From: Cellulophaga baltica | Lineage (GTDB): Bacteria > Bacteroidota > Bacteroidia > Flavobacteriales > Flavobacteriaceae | DNA: 64,000 nucleotides | Reading direction: 5' to 3' | Assembly: GCF_018861125.1 (NCBI RefSeq) | Contig: NZ_JAHKQN010000020.1 | Coordinates: 95,920 to 159,919, forward strand | Part shown: in pieces, positions 17,174 to 25,264 of the stretch | How positions within the stretch are numbered: the first letter of the stretch is position 1 | Layout of the letters: each line of letters starts with the position of its first letter | Notes under the pieces: generated by a model | The model's database searches: none | Seen by the model: the letters and a program-made list of their open reading frames with translations, nothing else | Told to the model about the DNA's origin: nothing | Translations under genes and position numbers: made by a program

Positions 17174-19615
17174 TTATGGTAACGTAAAATAAAATACAGC
17201 TCCTTCATTTAACACGCTCGTACCCCAGACTTGACCTCCGTGTTTAGAGATTACCCTTTGTACAATTGCTAATCCGATACCTGTACCCGAAAAATCACGC
17301 TCGTTATGTAAACGTTGAAAAACTTCAAAGAGTTTTGATTTATGTCGCTCATCAAAACCTACACCATTATCTTTTACATGATAAATAATTTTATCATTTT
17401 CTTTCTCGTAACCAATACGAATGATTGTTCTTTCCTTTGGTTTTGTATATTTTAAAGCGTTAGAAACCAAATTGACTATAACTTGCGTTATCATCGTCCG
17501 ATCACCTTTAGCCGAGGGGATATCTTCAACTGTAAATTCAATATTTCTATCTGCATTATCGTTTTCTTCTAATTGTCTTAAATAAACTTCTTCAAAAATA
17601 TTTTTCAAGTTTAAATGAGTTGTTGATAATTCTGATCGGCTAAGCCTAGAAAAAACAAGTATATCATCAATAAGTTGTCCCATCCGGGTTGTATTGTTCA
17701 CGATGATGGAAATAATTCGTTTACCCTCATTACCTAATAAAACTTCATAATCATTTTTAAGAATGGCGCTAAATCCAGTAATAGCTCTTAAAGGTGCACG
17801 TAAATCGTGGGAAACCGAATAACTAAATGCTTCTAATTCCTTGTTTGACATTTGCAACTGCTCTGTCCGAATTTCTACCTTTTTTTCAAGATTGTCATGT
17901 GCTTTTTTAAGTTCTGAAGTTCTTTCCTTAATTTTTTGTTCGAGATTTTTATTGAGTTCAATTAGTTCTTCATTCACCTTTTTTTGCTGTGTGATATCTT
18001 GCAGAAGTCCAAGCACCTGAATGTTACCAAGAGAGTCTCGTGTGAAATAGTTGTAATTATTTACATGAAATGTTTCTTTTGTTAACGGATTTATGATGCG
18101 AAATTCGATTTCAAAATTTTCTTCTTTTTCTAGAGCCTGATCTAAAATTCCTTTAAATTTTTTCAAATCGTCAGGATGGAATAGTGCTCTCATTTCTTCA
18201 CGACTAAGCATCCTTTTTTCAGCACCGAATAAATTACAAAAGTTTTCAGAAATCATAAATTTATCAAGTCCTGAATCAGCTTCATAATAGGCTATTCTCG
18301 CTATTTGATTCACTAAGCCTAGGTTTCTTACATAGTTTTTTATTTTGTCTTCAGCTTTTATTCTTGTTGTAATATCACGTACAATGGCTGATATCATTAA
18401 CTCAGATTTTATTTTAATAGGACTTAAGCCAATCTCTATAGGAAAGACTTTACCACTTTTATTTACCCCCTTTAAAATCTTACCATCTCCCATTATTCTT
18501 GTTTGGGCAGATTTGTAATAACTCTCTCTTAATTCTTTATGAGATGCTGAAAATTGTTTTGGCAATAACAATTCTATTTCCATTCCAACCATCTCATCTT
18601 CTGTATATTCAAATAATTTTCTTGACTGTTCATTGGTTAGGGTAATAAAACCTTTACTATCTACAATTATCATGGCATCAGGAGCCAATTCTATTAACGT
18701 TCGAAATTGTTCTTCAGCTTGTTTTAATGAATTAAGCAACTCTTCTTTTTCTAGGTCCCTTTTATCACTTATTATTCCCCCCCATATTATTGCTCCGGCT
18801 AAAAAAAGAATAAAAACTCCCCATTCAATTACCAAATCAAAACCTCTATATAAATACTCTTGATCAATAAAATATGGTACTAACCAACTCAATACTAAGG
18901 GCACCAAAGTTACAATGAGAAGAAATATTCTTAACATTTTTACACTTGGTGATGAGGAACTGAATAAACCAATAATCCCTTTATTCGGCCACAAATTCAT
19001 AACTCCAAGATCCAGGATAATAAAAATAAGTGCCGTAATTGGGGACATTCCCGTTTTTGGAAAGTTAGGTATTTGGTATAATTCTCTTGTTGCGGTTGAA
19101 TAGCCAAAAAGCGCAATCCACGGGAGCACCAGTCCTAATATTGAAAAAACAACAGCTATATTTTGAAGAGTACGCTTTTTTGAATAAGTAAAAAACATAG
19201 CAAAACCGATAAATAGAAAAGTGAGTACCGTACGAACTGATGGCCTCCCTACAAAAACAGAATCATGAAAGTTTGATATCTGTGGTTGAAAAATAGTTTC
19301 TATACTTGGTGGAAGGTTAAATATATATTGAAGCCCCGTAAATATTGCAACAACTATTACAATTGTGATAATAACCTTATAAGTTACAGTATACCTTTGT
19401 TTTGGATAACTTTTGGAAATTTTATCAGACAAAACCAATGCCAAACCGAGTAGCAAAATTAAAGTAGCTGTCATTGGTGTAGTTTCAGGTAAACCTGGAA
19501 CGATACTACGGAGAGTTTGAATATCTAACCACCAACCGGAAATTACTAGAAGACATAATAATATAGTGCAATATCCACAAGTTGAAATAATGGTTAATTT
19601 TCTTATACTCATCAA
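17174..19615 (-). CDS. Membrane sensor histidine kinase with two PAS domains
   Basis: An 813-residue hybrid-free sensor kinase. The N-terminal 285 residues contain about eight hydrophobic segments (near 9-29, 48-63, 79-99, 128-144, 152-171, 191-208, 228-247, 262-283) forming a multi-pass membrane sensor region. Two PAS/PAC units follow (about 303-420 and 430-545), then a coiled coil (540-595), a HisKA dimerisation domain with H603 (YSVSHDLRAPLRAI) and an ATPase domain with N719 (N-box) and DNGVGF at 749-754. It lacks a receiver, consistent with separate receivers encoded immediately downstream. It is the first gene of a five-gene operon. The ligand or stimulus cannot be deduced; multi-pass sensors of this type may respond to membrane or energy state, which is inference. 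Confidence 0.93.
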   Translation of the reverse strand: MMSIRKLTIISTCGYCTILLCLLVISGWWLDIQTLRSIVPGLPETTPMTATLILLLGLALVLSDKISKSYPKQRYTVTYKVIITIVIVVAIFTGLQYIFNLPPSIETIFQPQISNFHDSVFVGRPSVRTVLTFLFIGFAMFFTYSKKRTLQNIAVVFSILGLVLPWIALFGYSTATRELYQIPNFPKTGMSPITALIFIILDLGVMNLWPNKGIIGLFSSSSPSVKMLRIFLLIVTLVPLVLSWLVPYFIDQEYLYRGFDLVIEWGVFILFLAGAIIWGGIISDKRDLEKEELLNSLKQAEEQFRTLIELAPDAMIIVDSKGFITLTNEQSRKLFEYTEDEMVGMEIELLLPKQFSASHKELRESYYKSAQTRIMGDGKILKGVNKSGKVFPIEIGLSPIKIKSELMISAIVRDITTRIKAEDKIKNYVRNLGLVNQIARIAYYEADSGLDKFMISENFCNLFGAEKRMLSREEMRALFHPDDLKKFKGILDQALEKEENFEIEFRIINPLTKETFHVNNYNYFTRDSLGNIQVLGLLQDITQQKKVNEELIELNKNLEQKIKERTSELKKAHDNLEKKVEIRTEQLQMSNKELEAFSYSVSHDLRAPLRAITGFSAILKNDYEVLLGNEGKRIISIIVNNTTRMGQLIDDILVFSRLSRSELSTTHLNLKNIFEEVYLRQLEENDNADRNIEFTVEDIPSAKGDRTMITQVIVNLVSNALKYTKPKERTIIRIGYEKENDKIIYHVKDNGVGFDERHKSKLFEVFQRLHNERDFSGTGIGLAIVQRVISKHGGQVWGTSVLNEGAVFYFTLP

Positions 19616-20155
19616 TTAATTTATTTGAGAAATTAGTTTTTCAACTATTGCGATACTTACTCTTTCTTAGGGGGATACATAAGAGTATTAAAAGCTTTAT
19701 TGCACGACTAAATTAAATTTTTTTTTCAAATAATGCATATTTATCCACTAATATTGTCAGATTTTTCTTTATTTAAATAATAAATATGATGTTTTGGAGT
19801 ATTTTTATTATTTCTGTTATTTCTAGTTCTAATAACATTAAACTGCTATATGTGCAGTTCTAGTTTTATCGACAAATATCTTCTTGATATTTCTATAAAG
19901 CATCCTGAGAACAGTTACCTGCAGTAGTATTTGTAAATTGAAAGATTTAAAAACCTAAAATTATTAGAGTAATACGTTGGCCTTACTCCAAAAATTTATA
20001 AAAACGGAAATAGCGCAAGTGATATTAACACTATAAATAGTTCTATCCAATTAGTAGAGAACAGCTTTTAATAAATTTAAGTAATCCTTTAAAAAAGTAA
20101 AAACCATGTAAATCATAAGACTTACATGGTTTTGTGCCGTTTGAACAGCTTTTAG
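19616..20155. other. Intergenic region upstream of the sensor kinase operon
   Basis: A 540-base AT-rich gap. It should hold the promoter of the signalling operon, but no clean flavobacterial promoter match was found. A 7-bp inverted repeat TACTCTT/AAGAGTA (19658-19664 and 19681-19687) lies about 45 bases upstream of the kinase start and could be an operator or a 5'-UTR hairpin. At the right end is the tRNA-Arg terminator. A 32-codon open stretch without a start codon near 19973-20070 may be chance or a decayed gene. Confidence 0.5.
20100..20133 (-). terminator. Rho-independent terminator of tRNA-Arg
   Basis: A perfect 12-bp inverted repeat (AAAACCATGTAA at 20100-20111, complement at 20122-20133) with a 10-base loop. 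On the minus strand it is followed by T-rich sequence broken only by AC. It is 22 bases past the 3' end of tRNA-Arg and should end that transcript. Confidence 0.8.
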
Positions 20156-20229
20156 TGACCTCGACTGGATTCAAACCAGTAACCTCTTGAGCCGTAATCA
20201 AGTGCGCTATTCAGTTGCGCCACGAGGCC
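20156..20229 (-). tRNA. tRNA-Arg (anticodon ACG)
   Basis: A 74-base cloverleaf read on the minus strand. The acceptor stem is GGCCTCG paired with CGAGGTC (one G-U pair). The anticodon stem CTTGA/TCAAG encloses the loop TTACGGC, giving anticodon ACG, which is normally edited at A34 to read CGN arginine codons. The T-stem ACTGG/CCAGT encloses TTTGAAT. The terminal CCA is not encoded, as is usual when it is added post-transcriptionally. It is a stand-alone tRNA with its own terminator, and no integrase gene is adjacent. Confidence 0.95.
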
Positions 20230-20400
20230 TTAATATTTTTCCCTTAACGGGGTGCAAATATATTTCTTTTTAAATTTACAGCAAAATTACTAGCGTAAAA
20301 AAATAATTTTTTTTGAGAGTTTATTCTTTAAAGTAGAATTGCACCTAAATAAATTAGATTTAGTTTACTCTTCTTATCCCTTTAAAAAGTGTAAAACATA

Positions 20401-20553
20401 TTAATCTATAGCATTTATGGTAACATAGTAACGCCAACCAATAATTGCTAATTGAAACTTTGTTGCTTTTGAAAGGTCTAATGACTTTTTTGAAAACGAA
20501 GGAAGTATTAATTTATTAATTTTTGCTAATACTTTAAATAATGATTTCTTCAT
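20401..20553 (-). CDS. Conserved 50-residue flavobacterial small protein (often mislabelled SsrA-binding protein)
   Basis: A 50-codon open reading frame from ATG at 20553 to TAA at 20401. The product begins MKKSLFKVLAKINK, contains LPSFSKKSLDLSKA and ends IIGWRYYVTINAID. I recognise this pattern from very short basic proteins common in Flavobacteriia that databases sometimes name SsrA-binding protein, although true SmpB is about 150 residues and unrelated in sequence. It is lysine-rich in the first half and hydrophobic/aromatic (GWRYYV) at the end, so membrane-surface or nucleic-acid association is possible. Function is unknown. It lies alone between tRNA-Arg and a structured intergenic region. 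Confidence 0.72.
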   Translation of the reverse strand: MKKSLFKVLAKINKLILPSFSKKSLDLSKATKFQLAIIGWRYYVTINAID

Positions 20554-20620
20554 TTTTATTTTTTTACAAATATAGAATGAAAGATATAAAAAATAAAGAC
20601 CGCCTATAGACAGTCTTTAT

Positions 20621-20636
20621 CATATAGGCCTATATG
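20621..20636. repeat. Perfect 16-bp palindrome
   Basis: CATATAGGCCTATATG is its own reverse complement over all 16 bases, with GGCC at the centre. It lies 68 bases upstream of the 50-residue small protein's start and next to another hairpin. It could be a dimeric regulator's operator or a recognition sequence for a DNA-modifying enzyme. Confidence 0.7.
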
Positions 20637-21069
20637 ATTTATGTTACATTAGTACAATGATTAGTGATAGTGTTAATTCTAATAATACTTTAGCGATAAT
20701 AATCATAGTTGAATTGTTTTAAAAGTTATAAATAGTTGAAAAATAATCGATTATCCATTCAATATATATATTTAAACTTCTATTCTCCAAATGTTTAATA
20801 CCGATTTATTGCATTTGGATATGACTTTATAACTCAAAAAGTCATTGTAGTTACAATATCAAAACACTTAACTTCAATAAAGTTATAAATTACAACACAA
20901 AACACATATTAAACTTATAAAATGATACAATTGTAGTGCTATTTTATAGCTGTTTTGATTTTCCTAGGCAAGTTTCATATAAAAACAATACACTTTTATA
21001 ATTTTCATCATTTTTACAAATTAAAACTACTATGTAATTTATGTTACAGACAATCTGAATTGCAGCTTA

Positions 21070-21077
21070 TATATTTG
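21070..21077 (+). promoter_or_regulatory. Candidate -7 element for the YeeE operon
   Basis: TATATTTG matches TAnnTTTG fully and is followed by CA, the common flavobacterial context. It ends 11 bases before the first ATG, so transcription would start about 5 bases before translation, giving a nearly leaderless mRNA unless the second ATG at 21094 is used. No good TTG lies 19 bases upstream, so the upstream element is weak. Confidence 0.4.
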
Positions 21078-21087
21078 CATAAAAAAA

Positions 21088-21651
21088 ATGACAATGGACT
21101 TTTTGTTACAACCTTGGCCATGGTATATTACTGGCCCATTAATAGCTATTACTATGCTGTTCTTAATTTTATTCGGAAAAACTTTTGGGATGTCCTCAAA
21201 CCTGAGAACACTCTGTACCATTAGCGGTGCTGACAAATATGCTGATTTTTTCAAATTTGATTGGAAATCACAACGATGGAATTTAACTGTTGTATTAGGT
21301 GCTATTATTGGTGGTTTTATCGCTACCCAATTTTTATCTAACGGAACACCTATTGCTTTAAGCGAAGCTACAATAACGGATTTACAAGCTTTTGGCTTTA
21401 CCAATATTGGAGAAAAATTAGTTCCAGATGAAATTTATAGCTGGGATAGTATTTTAACCTTAAAAGGCTTAGCAATTATAATTGTAGCTGGTTTTCTAGT
21501 TGGTTTTGGAACACGATATGCTGGTGGCTGTACTTCTGGTCATGCAATATCAGGTTTGAGTAATTTACAATTACCATCATTAATAGCTGTTATTGGCTTT
21601 TTTATCGGCGGATTAATTATGACTCACTTTATTTTACCCTTAATCTTTTAA
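21088..21651 (+). CDS. YeeE/YedE family sulfur-compound transporter, first half
   Basis: A 187-residue integral inner-membrane protein with about four or five hydrophobic helices. It belongs to the YeeE/YedE family, whose studied members import thiosulfate or related sulfur compounds through conserved cysteines. The family cysteine motif is seen as GGCTSGHAISG near residue 147, followed by a last helix ending PLIF. It is a half-length member; the second half is the next gene, which starts 3 bases later, so the pair likely forms a heteromeric transporter. ATG at 21088 or 21094 could be the start. No rhodanese or persulfide dioxygenase is adjacent. Confidence 0.87.
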   Translation: MTMDFLLQPWPWYITGPLIAITMLFLILFGKTFGMSSNLRTLCTISGADKYADFFKFDWKSQRWNLTVVLGAIIGGFIATQFLSNGTPIALSEATITDLQAFGFTNIGEKLVPDEIYSWDSILTLKGLAIIIVAGFLVGFGTRYAGGCTSGHAISGLSNLQLPSLIAVIGFFIGGLIMTHFILPLIF

Positions 21652-21654
21652 ATT

Positions 21655-22068
21655 ATGAAGTTTTTAAAATTTTTATTTGTTGGTATTTTTTTTGGTATTG
21701 TTTTGGTTAAATCAGAAGCAGTTTCTTGGTATAGGATTTTTGAAATGTTCAAATTTCAATCTTTCCATATGTACGGAATTATTGGTACAGCTGTAGGTCT
21801 AGGCGCATTATTTATTTTTCTTTTGAAAAAATTTAAAGTAAAAAATATTGAAGGTGAACTAATCGCAATCCCTAATAAAAATAAAAGCATTGCTCGTTAC
21901 CTAATTGGTGGTAGTATTTTTGGCTTAGGCTGGGCTTTAGCTGGTGCTTGCCCAGGACCAATGTATATTTTACTAGGCACAGGAGTTTTTAGCATGGTTT
22001 TAGTTATACTAGCTGCAATGTTGGGTACATTTGTATATGGTTTATTAAAAAATAAGTTACCACATTAG
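21655..22068 (+). CDS. YeeE/YedE family (DUF6691-type) transporter, second half
   Basis: A 137-residue membrane protein with about four helices, the usual partner of half-size YeeE proteins (DUF6691). The conserved cysteine lies in GACPGPMYILLG near residues 97-108, equivalent to the GGCTSGH motif of its neighbour. Together the two cysteine motifs would form the sulfur relay path across the membrane described for TsuA-type transporters. It starts 3 bases after the preceding stop and is clearly co-translated with it. Transcription ends at the shared terminator that follows. Confidence 0.86.
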   Translation: MKFLKFLFVGIFFGIVLVKSEAVSWYRIFEMFKFQSFHMYGIIGTAVGLGALFIFLLKKFKVKNIEGELIAIPNKNKSIARYLIGGSIFGLGWALAGACPGPMYILLGTGVFSMVLVILAAMLGTFVYGLLKNKLPH

Positions 22069-22084
22069 ATCTACTCTAAAAAAC

Positions 22085-22126
22085 AATAATCCTGATACAG
22101 AATTTCATTTCTATATCAGGATTATT
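22085..22126. terminator. Bidirectional terminator between the YeeE operon and the laminarin locus
   Basis: A perfect 13-bp inverted repeat (AATAATCCTGATA at 22085-22097, complement at 22114-22126) with a 16-base loop. On the minus strand it is followed by TTTTTT shortly after the stem, and on the plus strand by a weaker T-rich stretch. It lies between convergent genes and ends both transcripts. Confidence 0.85.
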
Positions 22127-22146
22127 TATGTTTAAGTTGCAATTAT

Positions 22147-22914
22147 CTAATTTTCGTATACACGAATGTAGTCAATAACAAAATCTTCAGGAAGGTCGCT
22201 ATCATCAATTTCACTACCTCCTAAATTACCACCTACAGCAGTATTTAAAATAAAATAAAAAGGTTGATCAAAAGGCCAATTCTCTTCTGTTTTTTCTTCA
22301 ACTTGATACTCAAACACTTTAATATCATCAATAAAAAACTCAATAATATCTGGAGTCCAATTTATAGCATAGTTATGAAAACCTTCTTCTACATTTTTCA
22401 CCTCAGTAGTTTTTGTATACGCATTTCCACCCCAATGGTCAGGAAAATGAAGTGATGTGAATACACTATCTGGTTTTTTTCCTATATATTCTAAAATATC
22501 AATCTCACCACTTTTTGGCCAACCAACTTCATTAATATTAGCGCCTAGCATCCAAAAGGCAGGCCATAAACCTTTAGTTAAAGTAATTTTTGCTCTAGCT
22601 TCAATTTTTCCATATTTAAATTTCTTTTTACCCGCTGTAGTTATTCTTGTAGATGTATAAATACCATCCTCTTTCTTAACTTTTATGTGTAAAAAACCAT
22701 CTTTTAAAGTGTGGTTAGTTTTGGTGTATACTTGCTTTTCATTATTTCCCCAACCGCAAATGTTAGGGCAACCATCACCTAATTCAAAATTCCAAACTTC
22801 CTCATTTAACGTATCGCCGTCAAAATTTTCTTCCCATACCATTTTTTTTTCTTGGGCACAACTAAAAGAAACAATTGACAATACCAGAAATGTAAACTTT
22901 GCACTTAATTTCAT
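22147..22914 (-). CDS. GH16 family endo-beta-1,3-glucanase (laminarinase-like) lipoprotein
   Basis: A 255-residue single-domain GH16 enzyme, predicted to hydrolyse internal beta-1,3-glucosidic bonds of laminarin or mixed-linkage glucan. A lipobox SFSC gives a lipidated Cys at residue 19. The catalytic signature is GEIDILEYIG at 136-145, with E137 as nucleophile, D139 as helper and E142 as acid/base. The extra residue in the E-[ILV]-D-x-x-E spacing is the laminarinase type rather than the lichenase or carrageenase type. Other family cues are WGNNEKQVYT near 55-64 and WPAFWMLG near 117-124. It is the last gene of the locus, 13 bases after the GH3 gene. Exact chain specificity is not visible. 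Confidence 0.92.
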   Translation of the reverse strand: MKLSAKFTFLVLSIVSFSCAQEKKMVWEENFDGDTLNEEVWNFELGDGCPNICGWGNNEKQVYTKTNHTLKDGFLHIKVKKEDGIYTSTRITTAGKKKFKYGKIEARAKITLTKGLWPAFWMLGANINEVGWPKSGEIDILEYIGKKPDSVFTSLHFPDHWGGNAYTKTTEVKNVEEGFHNYAINWTPDIIEFFIDDIKVFEYQVEEKTEENWPFDQPFYFILNTAVGGNLGGSEIDDSDLPEDFVIDYIRVYEN

Positions 22915-22927
22915 TTTAAAATAGATT

Positions 22928-25195
22928 TTATTTTACAGAAAAATCGGCTTCAAGTGATGTTTTTGAGCTACCACCAACAAATACTTTAAAATTACCTGGT
23001 TCAACTTCCCATTTGTTATTGGCAGTATAAAACTGAAGTTTTTCCTTAGTAATATCAAAAGACACTTCTTTAGACTCATTTGGTTTTAATGTAACCATTT
23101 TAAAATCTTTAAGCTCTCTTACTGGTCTTGTTACACTCGCAAATAAATCTTTAATATATAACTGCGCAACTTCCTTACCTTCAATATTACTAGTGTTTTT
23201 TAATGTAAACGACACCCTGATTTTTTCATTTTCAGTTATAGCATTTGCGCTCAATTTTATATTTGAGTATTCGAACTTAGAATAACTTAAACCATGACCA
23301 AAAGGATATAAAGGCTCGTTACTTACATCACTGTAGTGAGACCAAAAAACAACATCATCACCAGGGTTTGTTGGTCTACCCGTATTTTTATGGTTGTAAT
23401 AAATAGGAACTTGACCTACATTTTTAGGAAATGTCATTGGTAATTTTCCACTTGGGTTATAATCACCGTATAAAACTTGCGCAATTGCATTACCACTTTG
23501 TGTACCTAAATGCCAAGCTTCTACAATTGTTGGGATATTTTCTTGTTCCCAAGTAATTGCTAAAGGTCTACCGTTCATTAAAACTAATACAACGTTTTTA
23601 TTTACCTTATAAACTTCTTTAAGTAATTCTTCTTGTAAACCAGGAATATCAAGTGATGTTCTACTACGAGCTTCACCAGTTTGATAGCTATACTCACCAA
23701 TTACCATTACCACAACATCACTTTTTTTAGCTAAAGCAACAGCCTCAGTAATTCCAGTTCTATCAGTAGTATTAACTTTAAATTCTTTTACAAAATCATT
23801 TTCACCAATACTAAGTTTTACACCCTCTTGGTATGTTAATTTATTCTTTTTATACTCTTGCATACCTTCTAAAACAGATATTGCAGTATTATCATCTCCA
23901 GCAATTCTCCAACTACCTAATGGACTGTTTTTATCCGCAGCTAAAGGACCTATCAATGCTATTTTTTGTCCTTTTTTCTTAAGAGGTAAAAGTTCATTCT
24001 CATTTTTTAATAAAACAATAGACTTTTTAGCCATATCTAAAACGCCTTCTTGATGTGCTTTTTGACCAATTACTTTTTTTTCTCTACCTAAATCACAATA
24101 TTTATAAGGGTCGTCAAACAAACCAAGTTCAAATTTTACACGTAATATTCTCTTAACCGCATCATCAACTTTAGCAATATCTAATTTACCTTCAGCTACC
24201 AATTCTTCAATATATTTTACATACACATAAGATTCCATATCCATATCAGAACCAGCATTAAGAGCTAATTCAGCCGCATGTTTGCCATCTTTTGCATAAC
24301 CATGATCAATCATTTCAATCATTGATCCCCAATCAGATACCATAAAACCTTTGTAATTCCAATCACCTTTTAAAACTTCTCGTTGTAAAAAAGCATTACC
24401 TGTTGCAGGTATTCCATTAAGCTCGTTAAAAGAATTCATAAATGTTTTTACATCTGCTTTTATAGCTTCTTGAAACGGAGGAAAAATAATATTATATAAT
24501 GTTGATGTACCAACATCAACCGTATTATAATCTCTACCAGCTTCTGCAAAACCATAACCGGCAAAATGTTTTGCTGTAGCTGCAATTGTATTTGGTGAGG
24601 TTAAATCATCACCTTGAAAACCTTTTACTCTAGCATAGGCAATTTTACCACCTAAATATGGATCCTCTCCAGAACCCTCCATTACTCTACCCCAACGCGC
24701 ATCTCTTGAAATATCAACCATAGGAGCAAATGTCCAGTTAATTCCACTTGCCGCCGCTTCTGTTGCTGCAATTTCAGATGATTTACGGATTGCCTCCAAA
24801 TCCCAACTTGCCGCTTCTGCTAATGGAATAGGACTTAATGTTTTATACCCATGAATTACATCAAAACCAATTATTAAAGGGATACCTAAACGAGTTTCTT
24901 CAACTGCAATTTTTTGTACTTTAAGCACTTCTTCTACACCTCTAACATTAAGCATAGAACCTACTAAGCCTGACTTTAAGTGATCATATTTATTTGCCGC
25001 ATCACCTTCAACTGGTGTTGGACCCGTAACATTCCAAAATCCGTTATATTGATTCATTTGACCAATTTTTTCTTTAATGGTCATTATGCTTAATAATGAA
25101 TCTACTTTTTGGTCTATGGTTTTGACAGAAGGTTGTTGACCAAATGCTAAGTTTAAAAATAAACTTAAGCATATTCCTATTTTAATTTTCTTCAT
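22928..25195 (-). CDS. GH3 family beta-glucosidase, BglX-like
   Basis: A 755-residue GH3 exo-beta-glucosidase with a cleavable signal peptide (about 1-19, ending LAFG), probably periplasmic. The N-terminal barrel domain holds the substrate-binding KHFAGYG (K209-H210) and the nucleophile D288 in VSDWG. The second alpha/beta domain holds TGEARSRT, whose Glu is the likely acid/base. A fibronectin-III-like C-terminal domain (about 650-755, with VRELKDF) completes the usual three-domain layout. Length is normal. It would release glucose from oligosaccharides produced by the two GH16 enzymes. A 69-base gap with a hairpin separates it from the GH16 gene upstream, and 13 bases separate it from the next one. 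Confidence 0.94.
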   Translation of the reverse strand: MKKIKIGICLSLFLNLAFGQQPSVKTIDQKVDSLLSIMTIKEKIGQMNQYNGFWNVTGPTPVEGDAANKYDHLKSGLVGSMLNVRGVEEVLKVQKIAVEETRLGIPLIIGFDVIHGYKTLSPIPLAEAASWDLEAIRKSSEIAATEAAASGINWTFAPMVDISRDARWGRVMEGSGEDPYLGGKIAYARVKGFQGDDLTSPNTIAATAKHFAGYGFAEAGRDYNTVDVGTSTLYNIIFPPFQEAIKADVKTFMNSFNELNGIPATGNAFLQREVLKGDWNYKGFMVSDWGSMIEMIDHGYAKDGKHAAELALNAGSDMDMESYVYVKYIEELVAEGKLDIAKVDDAVKRILRVKFELGLFDDPYKYCDLGREKKVIGQKAHQEGVLDMAKKSIVLLKNENELLPLKKKGQKIALIGPLAADKNSPLGSWRIAGDDNTAISVLEGMQEYKKNKLTYQEGVKLSIGENDFVKEFKVNTTDRTGITEAVALAKKSDVVVMVIGEYSYQTGEARSRTSLDIPGLQEELLKEVYKVNKNVVLVLMNGRPLAITWEQENIPTIVEAWHLGTQSGNAIAQVLYGDYNPSGKLPMTFPKNVGQVPIYYNHKNTGRPTNPGDDVVFWSHYSDVSNEPLYPFGHGLSYSKFEYSNIKLSANAITENEKIRVSFTLKNTSNIEGKEVAQLYIKDLFASVTRPVRELKDFKMVTLKPNESKEVSFDITKEKLQFYTANNKWEVEPGNFKVFVGGSSKTSLEADFSVK

Positions 25196-25219
25196 GTTTT
25201 AACTTTTTCTTTAAAATAA

Positions 25220-25248
25220 GAGCGGTAGAGTTATCAGTTCTACCACTC
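25220..25248 (-). terminator. Intercistronic hairpin, possible attenuator
   Basis: Arms GAGCGGTAGA (25220-25229) and TCTACCACTC (25239-25248) pair except for one C-A mismatch. On the minus strand the stem is followed by loosely T-rich sequence. It lies inside the laminarin operon between the modular GH16 and GH3 genes and may reduce read-through or stabilise the upstream mRNA rather than end transcription fully. Confidence 0.45.
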
Positions 25249-25264
25249 ATATCAAAAACTCAAC

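Larger units (their letters stand above)
20554..21087. other. Structured intergenic region with several inverted repeats
   Basis: A 534-base gap without a convincing gene. It carries a hairpin AAAGAC/GTCTTT at 20595-20618, a perfect 16-bp palindrome at 20621-20636, a 7-bp repeat CCAAATG/CATTTGG at 20787-20818, a 7-bp hairpin ATGACTT/AAGTCAT at 20821-20845, and two exact copies of ATTTATGTTACA exactly 400 bases apart (20637-20648 and 21037-21048). The second copy lies 40 bases upstream of the YeeE gene. The GC pairs of these elements stand out in very AT-rich sequence. Possible roles are small-RNA structure or regulator binding; none is proven. Confidence 0.5.

Noticed and set aside
19973-20070. 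A 32-codon open stretch (reading YVGLTPKIYK...) that might be a transposase remnant
   Set aside because: No start codon, no further matching segments, and too short to support any family. Chance in AT-rich DNA is as likely.
20156-20229. tRNA-Arg as an integration site for a mobile element
   Set aside because: No integrase, no duplicate 3' end of the tRNA, and no atypical block next to it within the window.
20955-21224. An 89-codon plus-strand frame overlapping the start of the YeeE gene
   Set aside because: It runs into YeeE in another frame, has poor composition and no recognisable protein. It is a chance frame.
21039-21404. A 121-codon minus-strand frame opposite the YeeE gene
   Set aside because: It lies antisense to a well-supported transporter gene and has no family resemblance.
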